From Spirometra erinaceieuropaei (Eukaryota; Platyhelminthes; Cestoda; Diphyllobothriidea; Diphyllobothriidae), in assembly GCA_902702965.1 (NCBI GenBank), contig CACRXP010000302.1:1-64000 (forward strand): a stretch of DNA of 64,000 nucleotides, read 5' to 3'. Every line of letters starts with the position of its first letter. Position 1 is the stretch's first letter. Positions 24,641 to 36,320 of the stretch are shown here, piece by piece. Made by a program: the position numbers and the translations under genes. Under the pieces are notes generated by a model that was given only the letters and a program-made list of their open reading frames with translations, was not told where the DNA came from and did not search any database.

Positions 24641-25642
24641 ATTTTAGCGCGCTGACTACACTCTTCGTCCATTCTTGTTAATTAAAACCTACGTTTGCCT
24701 TCTAATTCTGAAAAAAAATGCCCTGTGATGTTCAGAAACTTTTACCCGCGGGTGACGTTAGCCGAAATGCATTTCTTGTATGAGATTTTAGTCTTGGCTG
24801 AAACCAGATACTGCGTAATGCGCACAGCTTACTACAACCCTGAGGTATACTTTCTGTGAATTTTGTTTACAGGTTAACAACGGCGTAACCTGTGGTGTAG
24901 ATGGTTTGACAAATTTGAACTATGGAGACGTATGCCGATTTGAGAAAGTGTTGGAAACAAAGCATACTTATGGAAAGCCGTACCAAAGACACACACGCTA
25001 CGTGTGCTCACTTACTTATTCACCCTCTGCAAACAATCAAATCCAGAAGGTCGTAATTACTCTAGTATTTTTCCACCTCCTGAACTTTGAACATTCTCGG
25101 TTGCACATACAGGGAGGCGGCAGTTTAAAATCATTTACTTAAATAAGAAGCATATTTCTTTGCAGAAAGCGTCCGCATGAGTTCATTATTTGCGTCTGCT
25201 TGTTCTCCGAAAAAGACATGCTTTGGAGCCAGCAGTAGCTTCTAGGGCCATCGATGAATGGTAGTTGCATATATAAAAGCGTCACCCAAGTACCTAGGGG
25301 GGCTGGAACCGGTCGCAATCGCTCCTTCGACAAGTATATTGCCCTTTGAGGAGCATTTAATCCTAGGACTCAAAAAGCATCTACTGAAAATTGACCTTAA
25401 CTAATCTCGGACCCGTTCACCTGCGGCCACCCAACTGACCTTAGGTCGGACACGCGTGCGCCGTCAGAGCCGCGGCCGACCATGAGCCACTCAAGTACGC
25501 CATCCCTCGGAGTATACAACACGGCAGCTCGACTGTCGATCAGACAATGCCCACCGTGCTCACCACAGCCGTGTTGGCGCAGGGAAGATGAATTTCGGGT
25601 GAATTAGTTCATGTTGATAGTTGACTAATGCTGCATCCAGGG
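24641..25642. other. intronic stretch without recognised features
   Basis: A GC-rich patch at about 25400-25570 stands out from the AT-rich surroundings but matches none of the families defined here. Confidence 0.4.
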
Positions 25643-25650
25643 CTTTTTTT

Positions 25651-26390
25651 GGTAACAACCGGGAGATGGCACCCAATAAAATCCGTTACCTAGAAATAAT
25701 ACTTTTAACAGTGGACTCAAACGCCTTCAGGCTATATTAGCGGTTGCAGGCCTACTTTTACGCACTACTTGGACGTTCCGCGACAGCCTAACATGAGCTG
25801 GCCGACCGAACATCGTAGGAGGTTACATGGATGATGATCGCTGTTACCCAACCTTCCCCATCTTTACACACGTACACCTGAATTTACGGCATACATTCAC
25901 ATTATGGCAGTTTATTGCAAAACAAAATCACTTTTAAATAGGACAAGTCTGCACAACATGGGACAGGAACAGTTCCCAGGCATCTGTCAAAGACATGGCA
26001 TTGAAACGAAACCAAAGACGATACTGTACTTCGTCTATGTGAGCCCAAACAGCTCGACCACATACAGGGCCTCCTTCGTGGAGTTTCCTTTTCAGTCTAC
26101 TCCAGTATGCCTCAATGTCATTGGTGTGCCGTCCGGTGGTAGGGTCCTTGAAGTTCTTTGTGTGGTTAACAGAGAAATGCAGATAACCTTCTGAGGGAAG
26201 ACGATCATACGCCTTCCACTCGTCCGTTACCACTATACTGCCTTTGACGACCCATTTTGTAATGACGGAAAGGACAGCGGGCCAACTTCGATCAGTAACC
26301 CATTCAAATAAGCCTTTCGTTGGCCTGTCCCGTAAGACAGGCTGCTTTGGTTAGGCGAATTTTTTTGGGTGCCATCTCCCGATTGTAACC
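25651..26390 (-). mobile_element. Merlin-superfamily DNA transposon, internally deleted
   Basis: Terminal inverted repeats of 26 bp (25651-25676 and 26365-26390, 'GGTAACAACCGGGAGATGGC' against 'GGTTACAATCGGGAGATGGC' at the ends) enclose a minus-strand transposase fragment. The flanks are CTTTTTTT (25643-25650) and CTTTTTTC (26391-26398), an 8-bp target duplication with one mismatch. Eight to nine base pairs is the Merlin norm. At 740 bp it is shorter than an autonomous copy and lacks the first part of the gene. Confidence 0.85.
25934..26344 (-). pseudogene. Merlin (IS1595/ISXO2-like) transposase, C-terminal half
   Basis: About 136 codons are open on the minus strand. They start in the segment before the second catalytic aspartate ('RDRPTKGLFEWVTDRS') and run through 'VTDEWKAYDRL', which holds that aspartate. 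They continue through 'SVNHTKNFKDP' and 'NDIEAYWSRLK', with the catalytic glutamate, to a stop at 25934. These are the hallmark motifs of the DDE_Tnp_IS1595 domain used by Merlin elements. The N-terminal zinc-binding region and first catalytic aspartate are missing, so it cannot act alone. The reading frame itself is unbroken, which suggests recent loss. Confidence 0.85.
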
Positions 26391-26635
26391 CTTTTTTCCC
26401 CTCTTACCATTCCGAGTTAGGACGACCGGAGGTGGAATCAGCCGCGGATGGCTAGCGCGTCACGTGCGTGCACCTTGGCGTGCCTGGATAGATTCGCATC
26501 CTTAATAACACCAGCCGGGCCCTGATCTGAATCACGTGGCGGCTCAGCGCATCCGCCGTGTGGCCCGTTTTAGGGCGCAAGGCGCACCAAGCAGAACAAC
26601 ATTTGGACAAATCTATAAGCTCAACGGCCGCCACT
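26391..26635. other. unassigned GC-richer stretch between Merlin and PLE arms
   Basis: No recognisable coding sequence. Overlapping minus-strand frames here extend into the neighbouring arm sequence and are not genes. Confidence 0.4.
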
Positions 26636-27232
26636 TTGCCAATAGAAGCGAAGAGACGAGTCCCAGGAAGTAGTCTTGAAGAAGGAGACACGATCGCCGG
26701 GACAAGAGCTTTATTAGCCTGACGTTTCGGATCCATCATCAGAGACAAAAAAGCAGAAACGGTTGGTTGTTGCACAAGGGGCTGCGGTATTTATAGGATA
26801 CAGTAGCCATGCTACCGCCGACATTCGAGTCGATAATTGCTGCAATTTCATCACGTGCGTTGGATGCTGGTGTGATGATTGCTCGACCATCTGACGCATC
26901 GACCCCGGTGTTGGGAAAAGTGTTCACCTCTGCGAAGTTTCAGTACGGAGTATGGAATGGAAACATCCTTGCACTTGTTTATGGACTGGAGGCCAGTAAA
27001 CCATGGAGGCAATAATCACACCAAGTGCGACAATCCCGGATGGAGGGGGGAGCCGTGAATGTTCATAGGTATGCGGTAGCATGGCTACTGCATCCTATAA
27101 ATACCGCAGCCCCTTGTGCAACAACCACCCGTTTCTGCTTTTTTGTCTCTGATGATGGGTTCGAGTAGGAATCCGAAACGTCAGGCTAATAAAGCTCTTG
27201 TCCCGGCAATCGTGTTTCCTTCTTCAAGGCCG
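26636..27232. mobile_element. PLE-type inverted arms joined without an endonuclease core
   Basis: The left arm (from 26636, minus orientation) and right arm (to 27232, plus orientation) are inverted copies of each other. They share 'GGCTGCGGTATTTATAGGAT', 'ATCAGAGACAAAAAAGCAG' and 'AGCCTGACGTTTCGGAT'. Equivalent arms elsewhere flank a GIY-YIG domain (33451-34411, 50058-51172), but here the core is deleted. Each arm holds a 'CTGATGA-hairpin-GAAAC' motif and an AATAAA. The left flank 'GCCAATAGAAGCGAAGAGAC' also starts the 50.1 kb unit. Confidence 0.75.
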
Positions 27233-27293
27233 CCGCTTTCTTCCTCTAGGGCATGACTAAGCAATGTCATTATACGACTTGGTCCTGCTAGTA

Positions 27294-28279
27294 CAGTGCG
27301 TGACCGATCTGGTGAAATTTCGGCCGAAATTCTGAACTTCCTTTTCGATTAGGAAGGATTACTTAGGTGGGATAATAATGTTGCTTATGAAACAACATAA
27401 TCCCCTAATAATTCGGACTCGCTAGGATGTTGGCTTTTGAATGCACATCATTTCCACCTCCCGTAGAAGCTACATTTGGAAAAAATGACTACCTGTGTAG
27501 CATGTATCTTTTACATTGTTTTTCTACGGTCTTTTAAATTCAAATATATTTTATGAGTAATACGTAAAAATATGCTTTATTTTACTCGTTTCGTAGTAAA
27601 TAGCATCGCCTTTACATTTTATGCCCAAAGAGAGCGTGTATTTAGGTTTTAAATAAGTATATAGTTATGAGGTTTTAAGATCGTGCGATGTCCATACATA
27701 CAGCGTCGCACATCTCCGTTTACCAATGCTCCTCGTGAAATGTACAACTTAGTCCACATTCATTACAAAATTTGATGAGCTCAACACGGTATCTTCTCAA
27801 AGGCAAAGAGGAATATAAGATTTTTATTGTGTGGAAAGCATGCACCCTGCAGAATGGAATCGCTAAATGGTAATGCAGCCATTGATCTAACCCAAAATTA
27901 TTGGGGAATGGGAAACATTTTCAGAGCCTAAATCCACTCTTTCTTCGGGTATAAAAACTTAAAAAGGTGTTATTTTCTATCAAACAAGTTAAAGGAAACA
28001 TATTTTGTGCATTTCATCCATGACAAATATTTGAATATATAAGACCATCGAAAATCAATGCAAAAAATACATGCTACGCAGGTAGCCATTTTTTATCCAG
28101 TGTGTCTTTTATAAGTAATCGAAAGGAAGTGCATTCAAAAGCCAACGTCCTAGCGAGTGCGATACTATGGGAATATATGGCTTGATAAGCAACGTTACAA
28201 CCCCACCTAAGTCACGTATCCTAATCAAAAACGCATTTCAGAATTTCGGCCAACATTTCATCAGATTGGACATACATTG
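27294..28279. mobile_element. family A element, full length
   Basis: The ends 'CAGTGCGTGACCGATCT' and 'AGATTGGACATACATTG' are flanked by TA (27292-27293 and 28280-28281). It is 986 bp with long arms and a unique centre, as in the 9.8 kb copy. No transposase is encoded. Confidence 0.85.
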
Positions 28280-28281
28280 TA

Positions 28282-30880
28282 ACCACTAGCGCAAGAAGAC
28301 TGAGTACAAATCACATCTGTCTCCGGTTTACTCAGTAGCATCTTTCATCTCGCGACTGTGAATCCCCAATCTCCATTATCTACAGTATACGCCGCATGAA
28401 TACCTCTTCTGAGGGTTCGAACATTACCGTTAGGATGCAGACTTGAATATAGAATATATATATATAGAATAGCAGTACGAAATTTGTGAAAGGATGAAGA
28501 GGCTAGAACGTGATCAATGCTTCGGATCTTTAATTCATTGGTTAGGGAAATTTGCGAGTTCTGTGTTATCCGTCTGTTTGGGTTTTATGTGTCTCGGGAC
28601 GGTAAGCATCAACGTCAACTATACCGGTAAACTGATCTATTTCGGGTACACCAAGCGGCGTGCGATTGAAAGTACAACGAACGGTTAAGAGCCTCCAATC
28701 TGCCCGATAGTTTTAGTGCAAGCAATAGGGCACTGTAACGTTAAGCATTTTGGCTAAAAGTTCTGTGACCTCCATCGGCAGCTTATGTTGTACTATATAT
28801 GCATATATATGTGAGCAAGAGACGGTGTGTCTGTCGGCTACATGAATAATTCAATAGCGCCCTGTCCGAACCGCGATGAGAGCTTGCTTTTTGATCCGAA
28901 CGACCTCTCCGCAAAGACTGCGATGCTAACTATTTTACGTGGAAGTACATGAGTTAATTGCATTGGTACAGTCAGCTGATTGCATAATAATTAGAAGGAA
29001 AGGTTTTGTAAACGAAACCACAGGAGCGAGAGTACATGCATGCAAAATTTAGAGGAAGCATTGCTAAACTACTTCTCAGGTTGTTTACAAAGGCTTGTGA
29101 AAATAAATGTTGACTGTTTTGGAGTCAGTAGAAATAGAGTATTTTCGGTCATTAATATTTGCACAAAAATATCTCATTAGTGTTGTGTCGATGATCGCAA
29201 AGGCCTTATTTTTAATGAAAAGTCATTAGAATAAACACCGGAGAAAGCGGATTTATGCAAGCAAAGTCAGCAAAATTATCGCTGACTTCGAAGACGTGCT
29301 ATCAATCTTCGTACGCAACCACAGCACTCACATATTCAGTGCTTAGGCCGACCGTGTTAAGTATGACAAGGACCAGGAAATTTAAATAATTTCTTTGTTA
29401 GTTGTTTTTCATCGCATCAGCCAACTTTACCGTGTTAAGCTGAAATTGGTTGTCCGTCTGTCTTGGCTAAGATTTTCCCACAAATGTGATTTTTGTTCGT
29501 CATCGCGACTGCCGTTCATAATCTCCTATCTGTCCATTAAGGCGAGAGAGAGAGGGAGAGAAGAGTGTCATCGTTGGAGGGAGAATACTGTTTGTCTGCC
29601 AGTTCGGATTATCACACCAGTCCATCACTCAAGGCAGCTATAGATAAGGGTAATGGACACAGGAAGGACGCAGCATTTATAGGACACAGTTAGTATGCGA
29701 CCCTTGTCACAAATAGCAACTTCCGGACTCATCGGCGATGGTCGCATTGTACGCAATGATTCCCTGTTCATCCATACGCAGGTTGCTTTATGTCACAATG
29801 TCATTAGCCTCGTAACTTACAGGCATGGCATTTACCTGACAACCTTAATTACCAGTACATTCCATGGCAGCAGTGTTCATTCGCGTCATCCCATGTGGGC
29901 AATGACAGAGGAGATGAGAGGAAGTTGGGTTTGTTAATAAACTCCAGACTGGTGTGATTTTCTGCAATGATGTATCAGGGCGGAATTACAAAATTCAGCC
30001 AAAAGACAGCAATAACCGTATCTCCTGGTTGTTAACTGCCTCTTGAAACTCGCTTTTTTGTTACTATCGGCAAACTGCCCATCGTTAAGTCTGCCACCCT
30101 TGGTCGTTGGACCGCAAAGACCGCGTGTACATACTCGCTAGCCGCCTCTTTCCCAAAACTCAATCAAACCCCTTCGTCCTGTCCATTCTAAAGGGCAGAA
30201 TTTAAAGTCAGAGTCGAAGATATCTAGCTTCCTTCACACTGGTCATTTGCGAGGCAACTTATTCTCTATATTGGGAATTCTACTGGCCCCTTCATGGAAA
30301 AACAGTGCTCTGTCCTCCATTCTATGAATGCATTTTCATCTTCATAAGCAAACTCTAATGAACGCTTCCCTGACCGCTGGCACTCAGAAGCCTTCCTGTC
30401 TTTTTGACCCAGACCTTATTATTCCTTTTTTAAAAATAACAGGCAAGTGCTGTTTTAATCTGGTCTTACCTCAAACAAAAACACAATTTCCTCATGTTTG
30501 CTGAAAAACGTCTGCACTCTATTTGGAGGTTGAATGGTTGTCTCCCTCATTTCACATCTAGAAGTATGGGCGTGAGCTGTTGGACTGAACGACCTCACAC
30601 CTAACATTGGGAGATGTCCACGACATTTGCGTCTAAATAACAGTGTGAGATCTTGAGGGAAAACTCTCCGAGTAGTAAACTTAACGATTTTATCCACAGC
30701 AAGACAAACACCTATATTTGGTCTGAGTCTCCGAAGCCAAGGTCGTCTGCTAATTATGCGAGGGCACTTTTAGATCCTTAAGTGGACATCTTTTGAAAAT
30801 CCAGTCAAACTGTTACTAGCCTTTACATTTTACCACATATGTATATCGAACGTATTGTACCGTACTCTGACCAAGGTTCT
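28282..30880. other. intronic stretch, mostly unassigned
   Basis: A short '(G)CATTTATAGGACACAGT' segment near 29670-29695 resembles the PLE arms ('TATTTATAGGATACAGT'). At about 30040-30430 the + and minus translations both look partly protein-like but carry stops, and I cannot assign them. A short AT tract lies at 28450-28470 and a GA-rich tract at 29540-29560. Confidence 0.4.
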
Positions 30881-30884
30881 AAAT

Positions 30885-30970
30885 AAAAGCCCAGACAGGT
30901 GTTTCGCCGATATTCTGCCGCTGCGTGACACAGCTGCGAGGGGTTCGGCTCTTCAGTGGGACCCCCAGCC
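30885..30970 (-). ncRNA. hammerhead ribozyme (family E, copy 2)
   Basis: The minus strand has core CUGAAGA (30956-30950), which is allowed because position 7 is variable. Stem II GCCGA/UCGGC is intact, followed by GAAA (30905-30902), stem III ACA/UGU with a two-base loop, and a GUC triplet at 30896-30894. Stem I is CCCA (30960-30957) against UGGG (30893-30890). Where copy 1 has an A-A mismatch, this copy has a C-G pair, which supports the fold. It is predicted to cleave between 30894 and 30893. Confidence 0.75.
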
Positions 30971-31064
30971 TTCTCTAGCGGTTTCTGCTATATGAACTCC
31001 AGAGAATAATCAGGTGAATAATTTCAGAAATTAATCAGTGCAGGACTTGGAGTTAAATCTCCGG

Positions 31065-31150
31065 GACATGACTTTTTAGGGTCAGAGCCGAAATTTCAAG
31101 GAACATTTGAGTCGAAGACAACTGACTACTGCGGAATAACCAAGTAATAC
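31065..31150 (+). repeat. decayed family F fragment
   Basis: 'GACTACTGCGGAATAACC' and the preceding 'CCGAAATTTCAAGGAACATT' correspond to family F near 2 kb. As there, it lies between hammerhead copies. Confidence 0.5.
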
Positions 31151-31154
31151 CTAC

Positions 31155-31235
31155 GTTATATTCAGACACATGTTTCGCCGTTATTCTGCCGCTGCGTGAC
31201 ACAGCCGCTTGAGGCTCGGCTCATCGCGTACCCAT
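31155..31235 (-). ncRNA. decayed hammerhead ribozyme (family E, copy 3)
   Basis: It keeps GAAA, stem III (ACA/UGU), the GUC triplet and the stem II base GCCG/CGGC. The CUGAUGA core has become GCGAUGA, and stem I no longer pairs. It is probably inactive. Confidence 0.65.
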
Positions 31236-32249
31236 ACTCGCGCATGCGTTTTGGGACCAAACGGTATGGGGCAGTTCTCCCATGTCAGTTGATATATGCT
31301 GATAAACCAGTCACCTGCATCAGTAAATGCTTGTAGTTTCCGAACTACTGCAAATATCCTACAGGACGTCGACCTGTTAATAGAAGAGTATCAGTTTCCG
31401 CTGCGGGAAACAAATCCCCCACATGTTAGTGGGCTTGCGGATGAGGCCGGGACACATTCGCGAGGATCGCAAGTCTTGCTGAATGCAAAAGCGCCTTTGA
31501 TAAACGGTTAAGCTCGAATGAGCTTACGAGAACAATAAGCTATTATTACGCGACAAGAGATCGTGTGGCTGATATATTCGAGGTGAATTGTGTGCTTCAA
31601 CCGCCAGCGGTAACCGGTAGGTAACGTCTTAGACAGTTAGAGCTTCAGGTCTAAAGGGTGTTACGTTGGGTTAAAAGCACCCCAGCAATAATGGGAATAT
31701 TAATGTGAGATCTTGAATTAAATATCTCCAGGCAGAACGCCCAAGCATGTTTCCTGCGACAAGAAAAGATAACGTTCATATACTTGAATGCGCACAGACA
31801 TTTGGGAGGAAGATAATATTCATTACAATGTACTTTTGATAGTTCTCGGGGCACGAACTGGCATTGTGCGTTTCACCCATGTCAATCGTTGAACTCTTTT
31901 GGAACAGTCGCCTACATCGGGACATGGTTTTAGTTTCGGATTTGCTGAATGTACTCAACAAGGCCTCGACCTGTTAACAGAAGGGTATAAATTTAAGTTT
32001 TGAGAATACAATAATTCCGAGAGCAAGCGTCGTAGATGACAATGGGTTTGCAGACGGCAGTGATAACCCACTGGTACAGATCAAAAGTCTCCCTTAATAA
32101 AATAGCCTCTTTGAAAGTGGTTAATTTTGAATGAGTTAACGTGAACAATAGGTTATTTATATACGGCAAGGGATTCCGTGTCAGCTGTATTTTAACCCTG
32201 CGGTCACGGTGACTTACAACTTTCACTCGGCAGCGATAACCGGTAGTTG
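31236..32249. other. intronic stretch with diverged internal duplication
   Basis: Phrases such as 'CGACCTGTTAATAGAAGAGTAT' split as 'ACCTGTTAATAGAAGAGTAT' (31371-31390) and 'ACCTGTTAACAGAAGGGTAT' (31969-31988), and 'GGTAACCGGTAG' against 'GATAACCGGTAG', recur about 600 bp apart. This suggests an old tandem duplication. No gene was recognised. Confidence 0.4.
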
Positions 32250-32913
32250 CAGAACTTAAGGAACGAGTATAATTAGGTTTTAAAAAATTTTTCTAATTGC
32301 CGAAAAATTTTGAGCCTGACCATTCGTTGCATTAGCGCTAAGTGACTACACTCTACAAGGCGCATGCGTTCCGTGTAAAGAAAATCCCGTATTTTTATAT
32401 GTCTTTAAAGAGATATCATACAGGGTCCATAAAATTTTAAAATGGATGCGGACCATCTTGTACATCTCATGAGGAGCAGTGGTAAACGGCCAGGTACGAT
32501 GCTATGTGAATGGACATATCGCGGTCTTAAAAAGTCTCATAATAAGAAAAATTTTTTAAAACCTAATTATGCCCCTCCTTAAGTATAAAATATAAAGAAG
32601 ACGTGATTCTCTATTGATTGACTAAAAGCAAGCATATTTTTTGTGGTTTCTATAAAATATATTTGAACTTGCAAGACCATCGAAAATCAATGGTAAAAAT
32701 GCATGCTACTTCAGCGGTCACTTTTTACCGAGCACGCTTTCTACAGGAGACTGAAAAAAAGTGCATTTAAAGGCCGACATCCTGCCGAGTCCGAAATGTT
32801 ATAACAGTATGCCTTAAGATAATCAGTATCACAACCGCTACCAAGTAATCCTCCCTAATCGAAAACGCATTTCAGAATTTCAGACAACATTTCATGAGAT
32901 AGGTCACGCACTG
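32250..32913. mobile_element. family A element, left-truncated
   Basis: It begins at the inner end of the left arm ('GAGTATAATTAGGTTTTAAA') and keeps the centre and right arm. It ends 'GGTCACGCACTG' with TA at 32914-32915. Confidence 0.75.
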
Positions 32914-32915
32914 TA

Positions 32916-33450
32916 ACTGCGTACTTTAGGCCTCTGCCGATGCTAGGAGTATGGTGAGCAATTAAATATCAGTTAAATTTTTGTGCATTTCTAAATCAAA
33001 AAATAACATTCCTTAAAAGGAAAGGGACCCAGCATGCACGGCCTGTTATCTGTCGACATCAAATATTTAACATAAATATTTGATATGTTTTAGCCCACAA
33101 GTTATCAACAATCGACTACTACTCGTGTTTTACCGTGTCTGCGTGTGGGTCGAATGCAGCCGCTGTGATTAATTATGGAATTTTGTTTACCCTTCTAAGA
33201 CTCGCGTGTTTCCGGGTCCATACATACCCATTCCTGTCATTATGCTTATGTCTATTCGGTATTTCACCTCGCCGTTTGCTTGTCAGAGTCGGTTTGTGCA
33301 AAAGTCCCCATTCCGCAACACAATTAGCCTGCGGTACGTGCGACATGAAAACTGACAAACGCTGATATATTTACCGGTCTGTTTTCAATTTCTCCTAGAT
33401 TCACATGGCTCAAGTCCCTAGATTGGTCTACTGGTCGGTTAATTCTAGAG
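32916..33450. other. intronic stretch without recognised features
   Basis: A 76-codon + frame at 33135-33365 with a matching antisense frame is not recognised. Confidence 0.4.
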
Positions 33451-34411
33451 CAGAAAACGAAGATGCGATCACTGGATGAAGAGATTTAATGGCCTGACGT
33501 TTCAGATTCTCACTCGAATCCGTCATCAGAAACAATCGCAGACGGAGGTGACGGTGGCAAAAAGAGTGCCGTATTTATAGCACGTAGCTGCCGCGGGATC
33601 ATATGCGCTCTGTAATTAGCAGCTCTCGCAATCACCGCTGGGATCGTAATTGATGCGGTGGTGACACTTCAGTTCGAGTTGTTAACTATCGTGATTTTGG
33701 AAAGCCGAAATCGACCATTAGGTGCCTAGCAATGAGGCCAGAAGACCCGTTTGGAGTCGTTTACCGGATCTAGTGCAGTTGAGGACAAAGCAACTACGTA
33801 GGAGAAACTGGAAGATTACTCCGTACGCGAATTGCCGAGTACGCAGAAGCAGTGAGGTGAGCAGACGCTAGCTCTCAGGTGGCGGCTCATTCGACGGTAC
33901 CCGGCCATATTTTCAAATTTCAAGAGGCCGAGATCCTCGCAAGGTGTGATAATCGCGTGAGCCGCGAGCTGCTCGAGTCACGGTTCTCAGGCCAGCAATC
34001 CATCAACAAGTGCAATTACCTCCCGGAACCATATTTCGTGCTGAGATTTTCCCTGGACAGGGGAATCAGTCACGTGGAAAGGGCGCGGGCGTGCAATTAT
34101 CACGGTGACAGTGAGCCAATTTGCTGAGCAATCGTCACACCAACATCCAGCACACATGACGAAATCACGATCATTAACGACTCGGACGCGGACTGACAAA
34201 CCATCATCGCATCAATTACGACTCGAGCGGTGATTGCGAGAGCTGTTATTTACTTTGCGCGTATGGTCCCACGGCAGCCACGTGCTATAAATACTGTACT
34301 CCTTGTGCCACCACCTCTATCCGTGACTTCTCTGGTGATGGATTCCAGTGAGAAACTGAAACGTCAGGCCAATAAATTTCTTCCTCCAGTGATCGCATTT
34401 TCGTCTTCTGA
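33451..34411 (+). mobile_element. inverted-arm GIY-YIG unit (PLE-derived, RT-less)
   Basis: About 200 bp at each end are inverted copies (33451-33660 against 34205-34411). The outer tips are 'ACGAAGATGCGATCACTGGA' and its near reverse complement. The space between holds only a PLE-type GIY-YIG domain and no reverse transcriptase. The arms carry 'CTGATGA(or CTGGTGA)-hairpin-GAAACGTCAGGC' and AATAAA. Penelope-like elements are known for terminal repeats that can be inverted. This looks like a non-autonomous derivative. Confidence 0.75.
33732..34031 (+). pseudogene. PLE GIY-YIG endonuclease domain
   Basis: The translation reads 'MRPEDPFGVVYRI', then stops in place of two residues of the Cys motif. 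It continues with 'GQSNYVGETGRLLRTRIAEY' and 'SSQVAAHSTVPGHIFKFQEA', followed by 'SINKCNYLPEPY'. The GIY ('VVY') and YIG ('YVG') motifs, the conserved Arg and the final Asn-containing 'INK' are placed as in PLE endonucleases. Those enzymes nick target DNA for reverse transcription. At least three in-frame stops make this copy dead. The open 82-codon frame at 33879-34127 is its distal part. Confidence 0.8.
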
Positions 34412-36060
34412 ACTGCTACCTGCAACTCACCTGTTCGCTTTTATCAGTAATTCCAGAGCTTAATTATTGTGCCGCATTACGTTTGTGGCGGCCTTAATGA
34501 TGGATGTACCCGGCGCGCATCAGTTGGAGGGCCAAATAACGCTTAGCAGGACTCAGGTAGCAATAACCGCTGTCTGGAACCGCTGGCAACGAAGCTGGAT
34601 AGCAGTGAGAAAATGAGACGGTGAGCAAGTACACCGAACATCGCATGGATGCCTATCAGACACAAACTGACAGTTTCATCTTCTTTGCCGTCCATTATCT
34701 GTTGTCGTGCGGTATGCGAATAGTCTTCATTTAGTCCTCGTTGTGTCCTAAAATTGCATGTTTGTTCGGCGAAGTTTGAGTTCCATCAACTGCTTCATGG
34801 TCGCACTGAATAGCGCGCGTACTCTTTTGAATCAATTCGTGAAACCTCACCTTTAGGTTAACATTACAGGAAGGATTGTTTTACACTCTTGCTAGGGAAT
34901 AACATCCGCGGATGAGAGCTAATGTCTGATCTTAGTGCGTTCTCTCAAGGCGCTTTTGTTTATCGTGTTTTACAGCACCCCACACCTAAATATCTATGCG
35001 TGCATTTAACTCTGAAAGTAGGTTTCGGTGTGGATTTGAACGGTCAAAATAATGCGGCCCTTATTTCCGTGATAAATGGAGTTTTCTAAAATTGCCAGCC
35101 GAACGTCAAATATTCAGGCGTAAATTTCAGCAAAGTCACTTTTAAACCTTTTACTAATTACAACTTTGTGAGTCTGTGGCCGCTAACTGCTAAAGTCTGC
35201 GCGTTTTTAAGTATAGTTGTCTTACAGTTTGCTTCCTATGTCAGTGTTCAGGATTATGTCGTCGTGTCAACAGCTGACACACATTTTAATTCAAGAACCA
35301 CGTCGTCTGCAGAACCGATTTTTCTAAAAGCATACTGATGCAAAGATCGGTATAAGTAAGCTGCTTGCCTTGCAGGAGCTATACCCAAATCTTTTAAATA
35401 TGGTTCGGCGCATAAAATAAAGCAATCAAAATGCATGCGTAGGTTAGCGTTTTTGTACATACAAACGAGAGTCTAAAAGTAATATCTTATACAAAAAGCA
35501 CTGCTGCTTATTTACTCAAGTTTATCACTAGTCCTAATTGACATATAATTGCGCGAACGCTGACTAAAATATTTTAATCACAGTACGTTACGGTTGTAAA
35601 ATGAAGTTGCCTGAGAAGCTCAGTGATTGAACGGATTTCTGTAAACGCAGCACTAACTGATTCCATCAGAATACATGATCTGATGCTCGTTCTTTTATGG
35701 CGCCGTATGGAATGGCGGCCGCACATTTTTTCCATAAAAAGTTTACTATTAACAAAATTAATTATGTTCTGAAGTACTAAATGTTTTGACGATCTGTCAC
35801 TATTTGATGCCATCTGTATTTTCTGTAAAATAGGGTGTGCTCATCAACAGTTTCCAGGGCTATTGAAACCCTAGCTAGAAAGGTACGATTTCGCGCTCTC
35901 TTCGAGCAGTCCTCTTGATTGATATTCTGTCCTCTAGAATTCAAACTATATGCCAAAGTCCTCCCAAAGCCTGAGCCTTATGACCTGGGCTTTTTCATAC
36001 GAGTCATACAGAATTAAACTACTGTAAATCCCCGACTTAAGGGCATTGTGGACGGCTGTC

Positions 36061-36096
<36 letters not shown>

Positions 36097-36320
36097 GATT
36101 TTCAGATATATTTGGTAATATCCTTTGTTTTTTACACAGATAACTAGAGGCAGTGATTCCTCAATTTGTGCAGGGAAAATTGTTAGTTTTTGTAGTAGGT
36201 ATTTGATACTCTGCTAAATCTGACCTTTCTCAAACAGAGCCTAAAGACAGCATATAATGGAACTTCGTCACTTGCGCTATCCGACTGGATTACTGCATTT
36301 AAATGTTCATTCCTGAATTG
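34412..36320. other. intronic stretch without recognised genes
   Basis: Unrecognised short frames only. A (TA)n microsatellite lies at 36065-36093. Confidence 0.45.
36065..36093. repeat. (TA)n microsatellite
   Basis: An uninterrupted run of about 14 TA units. Confidence 0.95.

Noticed and set aside
30040..30690. Tract with partly protein-like translations on both strands
   Set aside because: Stops in every frame and no motif I can name; may be an unknown retroelement but not supportable.
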